Shown: positions 10,556 to 21,627, counted from the stretch's first letter. The stretch is DNA of 64,000 nt from Actinokineospora pegani (GCF_009745975.1 NZ_WHOL01000098.1:62001-126000), one strand, 5' to 3'. Translations and numbers: made by a program. The notes: a model not told the origin generated them from the sequence alone.

Positions 10556-11536
10556 ATGGGCACGACGGAGTCGCCGCTCGACGGCCGGTACCGCCTCGGC
10601 GCGCTGCTGGGCAGCGGCGGGATGGCCGACGTCCACCGGGCCGTGGACGTGCGCCTGGGCCGCCCGGTGGCGGTGAAGCTGTTCCACCCCAAAGCCGACG
10701 GCGCCACGATCGCCCGGCTCGAGACCGAGGCCAGGCTGCTGGCGGGCCTGTCGCACCCCGGCCTGGTCCGGCTCTACGACATCGGCTCCGCCGACGGCCG
10801 CCCCTACCTGGTGATGCAGTTGGTCAACGGCTCCACCCTGCGCGCGCACATGGACCGCGGCGTCCTGCCCGCCGACACGGTGGCCCGGATCGGGATGCGA
10901 CTGGCCGACGCGCTGGCCTACGTGCACTCCCGCGGCATCGTGCACCGGGACATGAAGCCGTCGAACGTCCTCGTCGACGGCGACGGCACCTGCTTCCTCG
11001 CCGACTTCGGCATCGCCCGCGCGATGGGCACCGAACGGCTCACCTCGGCCGGGCACTGCGTCGGCACCGCCGCCTACCTGGCCCCAGAGCAGGTGCGCGG
11101 GGCCGAGACCGGCCCGGCGGGCGACGTGTACTCCCTGGGCCTGGTGCTGCTCGAGGCGCTGACCGGCGAGCCGGAGTTCACCGGACCGGACATCGAGGCC
11201 GCCATCGCCCGGCTCAGCCGCAGCCCGCGGGTGCCCAAGTGGCTGCCCAGGGTCTGGGCCGACCTGCTCAGGTCGATGACCGCCCGCACCCCCGAGGACC
11301 GCCCGGACATGCCCGAGGTGGCCCGCAGGCTGGCGCTGTGCGCGCTGCGCGGGCCGCTGAACGGGCGTCCGGCGGCGCTGCCGCCGCGACCGGTGCCCGC
11401 CCCCCGGGCGACCACGGTGCGCATCCCGCTGCTGCGCGGCGACCGGACGGCGACGTCGGTGTTGCGCGGCGCGTTGGGCCGGGCGGGGGTGTCTGGAGCG
11501 CACTCGACGAAGCAGTTGCGGCCCCCGGGGCGCTGA
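10556..11536 (+). CDS. Hanks-type Ser/Thr protein kinase, soluble
   Basis: 326 residues. Kinase domain at about 10-270: glycine loop [16 protein letters not shown] lysine, catalytic loop [13 protein letters not shown], and APE in YLAPEQVRG with [16 protein letters not shown]. The C-terminal 55 residues are Pro/Arg-rich with no transmembrane helix and no PASTA repeats, so it is a cytoplasmic kinase unlike PknA/PknB. ATG 10556 sits behind GGAGG. It is divergent from the repeat-protein/JmjC operon across a 172-bp gap, which may mean shared control. Confidence 0.92.
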   Translation: MGTTESPLDGRYRLGALLGSGGMADVHRAVDVRLGRPVAVKLFHPKADGATIARLETEARLLAGLSHPGLVRLYDIGSADGRPYLVMQLVNGSTLRAHMDRGVLPADTVARIGMRLADALAYVHSRGIVHRDMKPSNVLVDGDGTCFLADFGIARAMGTERLTSAGHCVGTAAYLAPEQVRGAETGPAGDVYSLGLVLLEALTGEPEFTGPDIEAAIARLSRSPRVPKWLPRVWADLLRSMTARTPEDRPDMPEVARRLALCALRGPLNGRPAALPPRPVPAPRATTVRIPLLRGDRTATSVLRGALGRAGVSGAHSTKQLRPPGR

Positions 11537-11630
11537 CGGCCGTTCCTCGTCGGGCAGACCAGCCCCCGGGGACAATAAAGTTGGCAGCAGGAGCCCGGGA
11601 CCGGGCCGATGTGCGATGCGAGGAGACTGC

Positions 11631-13748
<2,118 letters not shown>

Positions 13749-13753
13749 ACCCC

Positions 13754-16006
13754 GTGGCACCGAGGTCGACCTATCGATTGCAGATGCGGCCGGGGTTCGG
13801 GTTCGCCGACGCCGCGGCCATCGCCGACTACCTGGACGACCTGGGGGTCGGCGCGCTGTACTCGTCGCCGATCCTGACCCCGGTCACGGGCTCCACGCAC
13901 GGCTACGACGTGGTCGACACATCGCGGGCCAACCCGGAGCTGGGCGGCGAGCAGGGCCGTCAGGCGCTGGTCAGGCGCTTGCGCGAGCTGGGCCTGGACT
14001 TCGTGGTGGACATCGTGCCCAACCACATGTCGGTCGAGGTCCCCGCGCAGAACGCCTGGTGGTGGGACGTGCTGGCGAAGGGTCCGGCGTCGGAGTTCGC
14101 AGGCTACTTCGACATCGAGTCCTTCCCGGTCCTGCTGCCGGTGCTCGGCTCGGACGACGCGGTCGACGAGCTGGCCATCAAGGACGGCAGGCTCACCTAC
14201 CACGACCACGAGTTCCCGCTGGCCGAGGGCACCGCCACCGGCACGACGCAGGAGGTGCACGAGCGCCAGCACTACCGCCTGGTCGACTGGCGCCGGGCGG
14301 GCGCGGAGCTGAACTACCGCCGGTTCTTCGACGTGACGACCCTGGCCGGCGTGCGCGTCGAGGTGCCGGAGGTCTTCGACGCCACGCACGCCGAGGTGCT
14401 GCGCTGGGTCGCCGACGGCGACGTGCAGGGGCTTCGGGTGGACCACCCCGACGGCCTGGCCGACCCGGGCGGCTACGCCCGGCGGCTGGTGGAGCGGTCC
14501 GGGACCTGGGTCGTGGTGGAGAAGATCCTGGAGCCCGGCGAGCCGCTGCCCGGGTCGTGGGGTGTCGCCGGGACCACCGGCTACGACGCGCTGCGCGAGG
14601 TGTGCGGGGTGTTCGTCGACCAGTCCGCCGAGCCCGCCTTCACCGGCCTGGCGCGCGAGCTGGGCGTGCCGGTCGACTTCGCGGCGCTGGTCGAGGAGTG
14701 CCGCCAGCTCATCACCACGACGTCGCTGGCCACCGAGGTGCGCCGGATCGCCGACCACGTCGTCGGCGTGGACGCCATGGCCGCCCGGCGCGCGGTGGGC
14801 GAGCTGATGGCCGCCTTCACCGTGTACCGCTCCTACCTGCCCGAGCACGAGCGGTACTGGGCCGGGGCGGTCGAGCGGGTGCGCACGGCGTGGCCGGAGC
14901 TGGCCGAGGCGGTCGCCGCCATCGACACCCAGGTCCGCGCCGACCCCGGCGGCGAGCTGGCCACCCGGTTGCAGCAGACCTCCGGCATGGTCGTGGCCAA
15001 GGGCACCGAGGACACCGCCTTCTACCGGTACTCCCGGTTCCTGGCGCTCAACGAGGTGGGTGGCTCCCCGGACCACTTCGGCGTCTCCGTCGAGGAGTTC
15101 CACGCCGCGCAGGCGGCCCGCGAGGCCGACTGGCCCGAGGCGATGACCACGCTGTCGACGCACGACACCAAGCGCTCCGAGGACGTGCGGGCCCGGCTGG
15201 CCGTGCTCGCCGAGCTGCCCGACGAGTTCGCCGCGGCCGTGCGCCGCTGGACCGAGCGGGCGGGCATCGCCGAGCCGACGCTGAACCTGCTGGCCTGGCA
15301 GACGCTGCTGGGCGCGTGGCCGATCTCCACCGAGCGCATGTCCGCCTACCTGGACAAGGCCGCCAAGGAGGCCAAGGTCCGCACGACCTGGGTCGACCAC
15401 GACGAGGAGTTCGAGGCGCAGGTCCAGGCCTGGCACGCCGCCGTCCTGGCCGATGACGAGGTGGCCGCCGAGGTGGCGGCGTTCGCCGAGAAGATCACCC
15501 CCTACGGCTGGTCGAACGCGCTGGGTCAGAAGCTGCTGCAACTCGCGGGTCCCGGCATCCCCGACGTCTACCAGGGCACCGAGCTGTGGGACCTGTCCCT
15601 GGTCGACCCGGACAACCGCCGCGACGTCGACTTCGACGCCCGCCGCGCGCTGCTGGCCAGGCTCGCCGGGGGCTGGCGCCCGCCGGTCGACGACACCGGC
15701 GCGGCCAAGCTGCACCTGGTCCGCACCGTCCTGCGGCTGCGCCGCGAGCGCCCGGAGCTGTTCACCGGGTACCGCCCGGTGCACGCCACGGGCCCGGCCG
15801 CCGAACGGGTCGTGGCCTTCGAGCGCAGCGGCCTGATCGCCGTCGCCACCCGGCTGCCCGTGCGCTCCCCCGGCTGGGGCGGGACGGTCCTGGACCTGCC
15901 CGGGGGCGACTGGACCGACGCGCTCACCGGCAGGCCCGCGGCGGGCGAGCTGAGCGACCTGCTTTCCGACTACCCCGTGGCCGTCCTGGTGAGAGGACAA
16001 GCGTGA
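13754..16006 (+). CDS. treY: Malto-oligosyltrehalose synthase TreY
   Basis: 750 residues. The start STYRLQMRPGFGFADAAAI and the block SPILTPVTGSTHGYDV are hallmarks of TreY. Catalytic GH13 motifs include VDIVPNHMSV, LRVDHPDGLADP and VVVEKILEPGE. C-terminal conserved segments are KGTEDTAFYRY, STHDTKRSEDVRAR and IPDVYQGTELWD. It converts the reducing-end alpha-1,4 bond of a maltodextrin to alpha-1,1, giving maltooligosyl trehalose. The GTG start is 5 bp after glgX, and the stop overlaps the treZ start by 4 bp. The frame happens to remain open upstream to 11609 inside glgX, but that extension is antisensical and not part of the gene. Confidence 0.96.
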   Translation: MAPRSTYRLQMRPGFGFADAAAIADYLDDLGVGALYSSPILTPVTGSTHGYDVVDTSRANPELGGEQGRQALVRRLRELGLDFVVDIVPNHMSVEVPAQNAWWWDVLAKGPASEFAGYFDIESFPVLLPVLGSDDAVDELAIKDGRLTYHDHEFPLAEGTATGTTQEVHERQHYRLVDWRRAGAELNYRRFFDVTTLAGVRVEVPEVFDATHAEVLRWVADGDVQGLRVDHPDGLADPGGYARRLVERSGTWVVVEKILEPGEPLPGSWGVAGTTGYDALREVCGVFVDQSAEPAFTGLARELGVPVDFAALVEECRQLITTTSLATEVRRIADHVVGVDAMAARRAVGELMAAFTVYRSYLPEHERYWAGAVERVRTAWPELAEAVAAIDTQVRADPGGELATRLQQTSGMVVAKGTEDTAFYRYSRFLALNEVGGSPDHFGVSVEEFHAAQAAREADWPEAMTTLSTHDTKRSEDVRARLAVLAELPDEFAAAVRRWTERAGIAEPTLNLLAWQTLLGAWPISTERMSAYLDKAAKEAKVRTTWVDHDEEFEAQVQAWHAAVLADDEVAAEVAAFAEKITPYGWSNALGQKLLQLAGPGIPDVYQGTELWDLSLVDPDNRRDVDFDARRALLARLAGGWRPPVDDTGAAKLHLVRTVLRLRRERPELFTGYRPVHATGPAAERVVAFERSGLIAVATRLPVRSPGWGGTVLDLPGGDWTDALTGRPAAGELSDLLSDYPVAVLVRGQA

Positions 16007-17721
16007 CCGCCGAGCAGTTCTCCGTCTGGGCCCCCAACCGCGACCGGGTGCGCCTGGCGACCGGTTCCCGACGGCACGAGATGTCCAGGGACGACCGCGG
16101 CTGGTGGCACGTCGAGGTGCCGGGCACGGCCGCGGGCACCGACTACGCCTTCGTCCTCGACGACGAGGAGCAGTCCTACCCCGACCCCAGGTCGCTCTGG
16201 CAGCCCGACGGCGTGCACGGCCCGTCCCGCCGATACGACCACGGCGCCCACACCTGGGCCGACGCGGACTGGACCGGGCGCGCGCTGGCCGGGTCGGTGC
16301 TCTACGAGCTGCACATCGGCACCTTCACCACCGAGGGCACCTTCGACGCGGCCATCGGCAAGCTCGACCACCTGGTCGACCTGGGCGTCGACATCGTCGA
16401 GGTGCTGCCGGTCAACTCCTTCGACGGCGACGCGGGCTGGGGCTACGACGGGGTGCTGTGGGGCGCGGTGCACGAGCCCTACGGCGGCCCGGACGGGTTC
16501 AAGCGGTTCATCGACGCCTGCCACGCGCGCGGGCTGGGCGTGGCGCTGGACGTGGTCTACAACCACCTGGGCCCGTCGGGGGCGTACCTGGACAAGTTCG
16601 GCCCGTACTTCGCCGGGTCGACGATCTGGGGCCCCACGCTGAACCTGGACGGCCCGGACTCCGACGAGGTCCGCCGGTACGTGCTGGACAACGCGCTGTC
16701 CTGGTTCCGGGACTTCCACGTGGACGCGCTGCGCCTCGACGCCGTGCACGCGCTGCGCGACACCAGGGCCACCCACCTGCTGGAGGACCTCTCGGCCGAG
16801 GTCGACGCGCTGTCCGCCGCGCTGGGCCGCCCGCTGTCGCTGATCGCCGAGTCCGACCTCAACGACCCCCGGCACACCACGCCGCGCGAGTCCGGCGGCT
16901 ACGGCCTGACCGCGCAGTGGTGCGACGACCTGCACCACGCCCTGCACGTCGCGCTGACCGGCGAGGTCAGCGGCTACTACACCGACTTCGAGGGCGGCCT
17001 GGCCACGACGCTGCGCCAGGCGTTCTTCCACACGGGCACCTGGTCGTCCTTCCGCAAGCGCACCCACGGGCGCCCCATCGACACCCGCACCGCCTCCGGG
17101 CACCGGTTCCTGGCCTACCTGCAGAACCACGACCAGATCGGCAACCGCGCCACCGGCGACCGGCTCACCGCCACCGTCGCACCGGCGCGGGTGCTGTGCG
17201 GGGCCGCGCTGGTGTTCAGCTCCCCCTACACGCCGATGCTGTTCATGGGCGAGGAGTGGGCGGCCACGACCCCGTGGCAGTTCTTCGCCTCGTTCCCCGA
17301 CGCCGACCTGGCCGACGCCGTGCGCACCGGCCGCCGCCGCGAGTTCGCCGAGCACGGCTGGGGCGAGTCCGAGGTGCCGGACCCGATGTCCGCCGCGACG
17401 GTCCGCAACTCCACTTTGGACTGGACGGAGCTGGACGCACTCGCCCACCGGGCCGTCTACGACACCTACCGGGCGCTCATCAGGCTCCGCAAGGACAACC
17501 CCGAGCTCAGCGACCCCCGCCTCACCCACTTCGAGGTGGAGGAGGGCGAGGGCTGGCTGGTCGTGCACCGGGGCGCGATCAGGGTGGCGGTGAACCTGTC
17601 GACGGCGTCGGTCTCGCTGCCGATCGCGGCCACCGCCACCCTGCTGACCTCGGGCGACCCCCAGGTCGGAGTCGACACGGTCGTGCTGCCCCCGGACTCG
17701 TTCGCGATCGTCCGGGCCTGA
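16003..17721 (+). CDS. treZ: Malto-oligosyltrehalose trehalohydrolase TreZ
   Basis: 572 residues. An N-terminal CBM48-like domain (FSVWAPNRDRVRL) precedes a GH13 barrel with ELHIGTFTTEGTFDAAI, VVYNHLGPSG, nucleophile Asp in DALRLDAVHAL, acid/base Glu in LIAESDLND, and LQNHDQIGNRA. LFMGEEWAATTPWQFF is typical of TreZ. It releases free trehalose from the TreY product. GTG 16003 overlaps the treY stop (GTGA) and has GAGAGGA upstream. Last gene of the operon; the next gene is convergent, ending 4 bp away, with no hairpin seen between. Confidence 0.95.
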   Translation: MTAEQFSVWAPNRDRVRLATGSRRHEMSRDDRGWWHVEVPGTAAGTDYAFVLDDEEQSYPDPRSLWQPDGVHGPSRRYDHGAHTWADADWTGRALAGSVLYELHIGTFTTEGTFDAAIGKLDHLVDLGVDIVEVLPVNSFDGDAGWGYDGVLWGAVHEPYGGPDGFKRFIDACHARGLGVALDVVYNHLGPSGAYLDKFGPYFAGSTIWGPTLNLDGPDSDEVRRYVLDNALSWFRDFHVDALRLDAVHALRDTRATHLLEDLSAEVDALSAALGRPLSLIAESDLNDPRHTTPRESGGYGLTAQWCDDLHHALHVALTGEVSGYYTDFEGGLATTLRQAFFHTGTWSSFRKRTHGRPIDTRTASGHRFLAYLQNHDQIGNRATGDRLTATVAPARVLCGAALVFSSPYTPMLFMGEEWAATTPWQFFASFPDADLADAVRTGRRREFAEHGWGESEVPDPMSAATVRNSTLDWTELDALAHRAVYDTYRALIRLRKDNPELSDPRLTHFEVEEGEGWLVVHRGAIRVAVNLSTASVSLPIAATATLLTSGDPQVGVDTVVLPPDSFAIVRA

Positions 17722-17725
17722 GCGG

Positions 17726-18205
17726 CTATTCGACAGACCGGCGGTAGCGCACCTCGCGGCGCGGGCCGGGCGAGGCGAAGCGGCGGATCAGGAAGTTGAT
17801 CGCGGCGCCGATCAGCAGCCAGACGATCGCGGCGAGGCCGTAGTCGAGCACGGTGGCGAGCTTGGCCGAGCCGGGCGAGAACAGCCCGTCGAAGCCGAGC
17901 GAGACCGCCGAGGAGAACCCGCCGACGAAGCTCGCGAACCCGTTGTCGGGGTTGGCCTCGGCGACGGTGAGGATGATCTGGGCGACCAGCACCGCCGCGA
18001 ACAGCCCCGTCAGGAAGGTCACCGCGGAGGTGATCATCCGGATGGTCCGGCGCCGCTGCGCGTGGCTGTCCTCGACCCGCTCGCGCACGACCTCCTGGTC
18101 GGGCGCGACGTACTGCTCGTCGTGGCGCACTGGCTGGGCAGGGTCCGCGTGCCGCTCCTGCGGCATCGCCCTGGTCCGCTCGGGATCTCTGTCCGGGTAG
18201 CTCAT
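17726..18205 (-). CDS. Hypothetical membrane protein
   Basis: 159 residues. A hydrophilic, charged N-terminus (about 1-55, rich in Arg, Glu, Asp and Gln) is followed by two transmembrane segments: about 58-80 (ITSAVTFLTGLFAAVLVAQI) and about 120-140 (YGLAAIVWLLIGAAINFLI), with a basic C-tail. Function is not recognised; such proteins are conserved in Pseudonocardiaceae as far as I recall. ATG 18205 has no clear Shine-Dalgarno. It stands alone, convergent with treZ. Confidence 0.7.
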   Translation of the reverse strand: MSYPDRDPERTRAMPQERHADPAQPVRHDEQYVAPDQEVVRERVEDSHAQRRRTIRMITSAVTFLTGLFAAVLVAQIILTVAEANPDNGFASFVGGFSSAVSLGFDGLFSPGSAKLATVLDYGLAAIVWLLIGAAINFLIRRFASPGPRREVRYRRSVE

Positions 18206-18290
18206 AACCCGAATGGTGACACCGCCGAGCGCCCTTCGCCCGACGACACCCACGCGGCCTAACCCGCAGGTCAGAGCAGGGTTTCACGCC

Positions 18291-18728
18291 CTACCGGACC
18301 GGGTACCTCTCTTCGAGTCGATCGAGCGTCGCGCGGATTCCCTTCAGGTTCTTGGCCGGGAACTTGACCAGCTCGATGAACCACGCGGCCCCCACCCGCG
18401 ACCAGTCGAAGGTCTCAGTGACCTTGGTCGTCCCGTCACCCTGGTCCTGCAACTCCCAGCGCCACCGGTGCCCCGCGAAGTGCCGCCACGCGATCAGGCT
18501 GCCCTCCTCGAACTCCACCACGGTGTTCTCGATCTTGTACGGCAGACCGATCTTCATGTCCATGCCGAACTTCGAGCCGAGCGCGAGCCGCTGACTGCCG
18601 GGCCGCGCGCCCCGAACGCTGCCGGACCCGTCGATCACCGGGTGCTGAGCGGGATCGGCCAACAGCTCGAAGATCTCGGCCGCGGGAGCGCCGATCACCC
18701 TGGAGTCGGAAACCTTGCGCGAAGCCAT
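18291..18728 (-). CDS. SRPBCC-family (polyketide cyclase/START-like) protein
   Basis: 145 residues with the classic beginning VSDSRVIGAPAAEIFELLADPAQHPVIDGSG, then alternating strands and the closing helix FIELVKFPAKNLKGIRATLDRLEERY. The SRPBCC fold forms a hydrophobic cavity for lipids or aromatic ligands; ligand unknown. Soluble. ATG 18728 is chosen at the family start; the frame is open further upstream but that part lacks conservation. It is divergent from the XRE regulator at 18834, and their starts are about 105 bp apart. Confidence 0.85.
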   Translation of the reverse strand: MASRKVSDSRVIGAPAAEIFELLADPAQHPVIDGSGSVRGARPGSQRLALGSKFGMDMKIGLPYKIENTVVEFEEGSLIAWRHFAGHRWRWELQDQGDGTTKVTETFDWSRVGAAWFIELVKFPAKNLKGIRATLDRLEERYPVR

Positions 18729-18785
18729 GTCCCCGACCCTACGCGGCCTGACCCCGCACCGCCGGAAAACAAGGAGCGGTAGACT

Positions 18786-18802
18786 CACCTTCCAGGAAGG
18801 TG
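18786..18802. promoter_or_regulatory. Palindromic operator candidate before the XRE-DUF397 locus
   Basis: A 17-bp palindrome, CACCTTCC-A-GGAAGGTG, lies 31 bp before the XRE start; a further CCTTCC/GGAAGG pair follows at 18808-18825. The position suits autoregulation by the XRE protein. Inference from symmetry and place only. Confidence 0.5.
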
Positions 18803-18833
18803 CAGTTCCTTCCAAGTGCGGGAAGGCGAAACC

Positions 18834-19664
18834 GTGTCAGGACTACGGCTCCCACCGAGGCCACGCGACCGAATCATTGGTGCGAGATTGCGCGCCGTAC
18901 GCCGGGAACGAACGACTTTGAGCCTAGAGGCGGCAGCGAAAGCCCTCGGCTGGGGCCTGGCCACCATGTCCAGGATCGAGAACGGCAAACGCCACATCGA
19001 CACCGACGAGGTAGCGATGATCCTCACCGCGTACAAGATCCCCGCCGCCGAGCGCCGGGAGTTCCTCAATGAGGTCAAGACGGACAACGCGACGGGCTGG
19101 TGGGACCGCCCACTGCCCGGCGTGCCGGATGAGATGGGGACCCTGGCCAGCTACGCGGTCGACGCCGACAGCCTGACCGACTGGGCGGTGACGCTGGTCC
19201 CCGGTCTCCTGCAGACCGAGGGCTACGCGATGGCGCTGATGCTGTCCGGTGGCATCGAGCGGGAAACCGCCGAACTGCGCTGGGTCGCTCGACGCAGGCG
19301 GCAGCAGATCCTCGGAACCGTGGACTACAGCGCCTACATCAGCGAAACAGCCTTGCGAACCCCGTTCGGCGGCCCAGAGAAGCACCGGGAGCAGATCAAG
19401 CACCTGCTGGACGCCCGAGACCGGGGCATCGGCGTCCGTGTCGTTCCGCAACACCTGCCGATCGGGTCGCTCAGCCACTCCTGGCTCTACATGACGTTCC
19501 CCAACACCACACCCGTGGTGAACGTCGAGGTCGCCGAAGGCGGGGTCTACCTGCACGACGACCAGGCGGAGCCCTACACCAAGCGGATGACCATGCTGGA
19601 TCACAGCGCCCTTCCCGCTACCGAAAGCCAGACTAAGCTTCGGTCGATCCTGAAGGAGGCGTGA
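18834..19664 (+). CDS. XRE-family regulator with DUF5753 (Scr1-type antitoxin-like)
   Basis: 276 residues. An N-terminal HTH (LRAVRRERTTLSLEAAAKALGWGLATMSRIENGKRH) is followed by DUF5753 (about 90-270; VPGLLQTEGYAMALM, RRRRQQIL, VRVVPQHLPIG, VVNVEVAEGGVYLHDD). This architecture is always found next to DUF397 proteins in actinomycetes and is named antitoxin-like or WhiJ-like; roles in development and antibiotic control are known for some. GTG 18834 is preferred over GTG 18816 for its GAAGG. The DUF397 gene starts 3 bp after the stop. Confidence 0.9.
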   Translation: MSGLRLPPRPRDRIIGARLRAVRRERTTLSLEAAAKALGWGLATMSRIENGKRHIDTDEVAMILTAYKIPAAERREFLNEVKTDNATGWWDRPLPGVPDEMGTLASYAVDADSLTDWAVTLVPGLLQTEGYAMALMLSGGIERETAELRWVARRRRQQILGTVDYSAYISETALRTPFGGPEKHREQIKHLLDARDRGIGVRVVPQHLPIGSLSHSWLYMTFPNTTPVVNVEVAEGGVYLHDDQAEPYTKRMTMLDHSALPATESQTKLRSILKEA

Positions 19665-19666
19665 TC

Positions 19667-19834
19667 ATGGAGTGGCGCAAGGCGAGCTTCAGCGACACCG
19701 GCGGCAACTGCGTGGAGGTCAGGCAAGACCTGACCGCCGTCCGTGACAGCAAGAACCCCTCGGGCCCGGTTGTGGCCCTGGACCTGGTCAACCTGGTGTC
19801 AGCCGCCAAGTCCGGCACCCTGGACCGCCGCTAG
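19667..19834 (+). CDS. DUF397 protein
   Basis: 55 residues with the full DUF397 signature: WRKASFSDTGGNCVEV, then VRDSKNPSGP and the closing hydrophobic stretch. The family partner of XRE/DUF5753 proteins. Biochemical action is unsettled; toxin-like or signalling roles have been proposed. GGAGG lies inside the end of the regulator gene and positions ATG 19667. A hairpin terminator follows. A near-identical second copy lies at 21460-21627. Confidence 0.9.
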   Translation: MEWRKASFSDTGGNCVEVRQDLTAVRDSKNPSGPVVALDLVNLVSAAKSGTLDRR

Positions 19835-19847
19835 GTCTTCCCCACAG

Positions 19848-19876
19848 GGGGGTCCAGGCACAACCTGGACCCCCTT
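19848..19876 (+). terminator. Terminator hairpin after DUF397 copy 1
   Basis: An 11-bp perfect stem (arms 19848-19858 and 19864-19874, GGGGGTCCAGG and its complement) with loop CACAA, followed by TT. The same hairpin is duplicated at 21640-21668. Confidence 0.85.
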
Positions 19877-20006
19877 GTCCATCGGAAGCTGCCCGAGCCC
19901 GCGACGAACAGCCCGCGAACGGAGCGCCGGTGCACCTCGATCCTTTCGCCGCTGTCCCCGGCGATCACGCCAGACATGCGCGTTCGCACCCGATCCGAAG
20001 CACGAA

Positions 20007-20745
20007 GTGATCACCAACATCGGCCAGCTCCGCGACGCCGTCCTCATCGGGGTCGCGATGCTCCCGCTACGGCACCTCGGCAGGGCGCTCGCGGACGTGC
20101 AGGAGGTTCGCAGCCAGCTACACCGGCTCGACGCGACAACGGACGAAGAAGTCCAGCAGGCGCTCGCCGCACTCAACGAAGCCACCCTTGAACTGCGCGC
20201 TGTGATCTCCGTGCTCAGGCGCGTGGCAAAGACCTTCGAGAACTACACCGCCTCCCTCGTGGGCGTCATCCCCACCACCCCCGACACTCCCGGGTCCGCT
20301 CCGATTGAACTGCCCAAGACGCCGCCGCTGCCAGCCCCGCGCGGCCCCTCAACACTCGACCGACGGGAGCGAGACCTGATCGCAGAGGTTCAACGCGATG
20401 GCGGCCTGATATCGCCCGACCGGGTCGAAGCCATCGGACGCGCCCCCCGGCGGTAGGCCCGTCCGGCTCGAACAAGGCGACCACCGATCCGGGCTCGCGC
20501 ACCTCTACCGCCCCGGAAGACTCTCCCAATTCAGGAACCAGGGCATTTCCCCGAAGGACATCGCGACCGTGGCCATCAGTGCGGCCACTGGCGGAACTCC
20601 CGTGGGGACCACCGGAAGCGGCATCCCCGTCTACAGCACAACCCACAGCGGCCGTGACGTCTACCTCGGGGTCGTCATATCCTCGAACGGCTACATCGTC
20701 ACCGTCGTCCCAGTCGAGCACAAGAGGATCAAGCACCTCCCATGA
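20007..20745 (+). pseudogene. Small polymorphic-toxin-like gene split by a frameshift in a C6 run
   Basis: The first part (GTG 20007 to TAG 20456, 149 codons) has an amphipathic helical domain (about 1-90, ADVQEVRSQLHRLDATTDEE, coiled-coil-like) and a Pro-rich linker. It then reads LISPDRVEAIGRAP and hits a stop just after six C at 20443-20448. With five C the frame runs on as GGRPVRLEQGDHRSGLAHL, then ISPKDIATVAI, GTTGSGIPVYST, DVYLGVVISSNGYIVTVVPV, ending at 20745. The GLxHI...GxxGxxxYxV...VxxGxxGYIVxxxPx pattern is that of CdiA-CT/BECR-like RNase toxin domains, as I recall it. The whole would be about 245 residues. A coupled gene follows. Could be inactivated, phase-variable, or a sequencing error. 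Confidence 0.6.
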
Positions 20746-21071
20746 CCTACCCGGACGTCACCGCCATCGGCCTCCAGGTCGACGCTCAACTGGGCCCCCT
20801 CGTCCTCATCCGCGACGGTGAACTGGACGAACCCATCGACCTCGCCGCCGACCCGCAAACGGCCTGGCTGCCCCCGAGCATCCGCACCGCCCTGCTCAGA
20901 TGGGCAACCGCACTACCCGACACCGACGACGACATCACCAAACGACAGCAGTGGGACTCCCGAGGCCGCACCCTCGCGCACATCCTGCGCGACCTGCTCC
21001 CCACCACCATCGGCGTCCGCTACTCCGGCGACCTCGGCGAATGGGAAGAAATCCCGACCGACCCCCGATAA
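20742..21071 (+). CDS. Putative immunity protein for the upstream toxin
   Basis: 109 residues, acidic and soluble (LVLIRDGELDEPIDLAADPQ, DTDDDITKRQQWDSRG). No family recognised. The ATG at 20742 overlaps the toxin-frame stop (ATGA), the typical coupling of an immunity gene to its toxin. It ends YSGDLGEWEEIPTDPR. Function is inferred only from position, size and acidity. An intact immunity gene behind a broken toxin would be a common end state. Confidence 0.6.
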   Translation: MTYPDVTAIGLQVDAQLGPLVLIRDGELDEPIDLAADPQTAWLPPSIRTALLRWATALPDTDDDITKRQQWDSRGRTLAHILRDLLPTTIGVRYSGDLGEWEEIPTDPR

Positions 21072-21459
21072 CCCGCCACCAGCCAGGCCACGTGTGGGTT
21101 CCCTGCGCGGCCTTGTCCCGCACCGCCCGCGCCAAGGCGTGCGCGCCGGGTCCCTACACCTACGAGGGAAACCAGGACCTGTGATCACCGAGGTCTATTA
21201 CCGGACGCCGCAGGACGGCACAGTCGGCGAGCAGTCCAACGCCTGCGATCGGGGGACCTCGACCGGCCCATGAGCATCCTCGAGACCGAAGCCCCGTTCG
21301 GTGCCAGCTTGCACACCATCACCGCAGACCTCCCCGACACCGCACCAGCACAAGAGCTGGTCGTGGGCAACGACGAAGCGGATGACCATGCTGGATCACA
21401 GCGCCCTTTCCGCTGCCGAAGCCACACTAAACTCGAGAGATCCTGAAGGAGGCGTGATC
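21072..21459. other. Non-coding scar of gene fragments
   Basis: This stretch holds remnants, not a gene. At 21110-21146 is a fragment identical, bar one base, to the 3' end of the SDR gene at 24838-24874. From 21376 on there is a copy of the end of the XRE/DUF5753 gene (TKRMTMLDHSAL), detached from any HTH. A 68-codon ORF from ATG 21270 bridges the joint and reads the DUF5753 tail out of frame. Confidence 0.7.
21110..21146. repeat. 37-bp direct repeat, left copy (SDR 3'-end fragment)
   Basis: Matches 24838-24874 at 36 of 37 positions in the same orientation. The right copy encodes the last residues (ALARAVRDKAA) of the SDR protein; the left copy is an isolated fragment. It marks a duplication or insertion boundary around the NLR-like module. 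Confidence 0.85.
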
Positions 21460-21627
21460 ATGGAATGGCGCAAGGCAAGCTTCAGCGGATCCGGCGGTGA
21501 TTGCGTGGAGGTCAGGCAGGGCCTGACCGCCGTCCGGGACAGCAAGAACCCCTCGGGCCCGGTCGTGGTCCTGGACCTGGCCAACCTGGTGTCAGCCGCC
21601 AAGTCCGGCACCCTGGATCGCCGCTAG
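21460..21627 (+). CDS. DUF397 protein, duplicate copy without its own regulator
   Basis: 55 residues, differing from the copy at 19667 at only a handful of positions (for example SGSGGDC versus SDTGGNC, and VVLDLA versus VALDLV). The Shine-Dalgarno GGAGG and start context are preserved. Only the last codons of the XRE/DUF5753 gene remain upstream, so no cognate promoter or regulator is adjacent; expression is doubtful. The reading frame is intact, which suggests the duplication is recent or the protein is retained. Confidence 0.8.
   Translation: MEWRKASFSGSGGDCVEVRQGLTAVRDSKNPSGPVVVLDLANLVSAAKSGTLDRR

Noticed and set aside
21270-21476. 68-codon ORF between the immunity gene and second DUF397
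   Set aside because: Bridges two unrelated fragments and reads the DUF5753 tail out of frame; no ribosome site.
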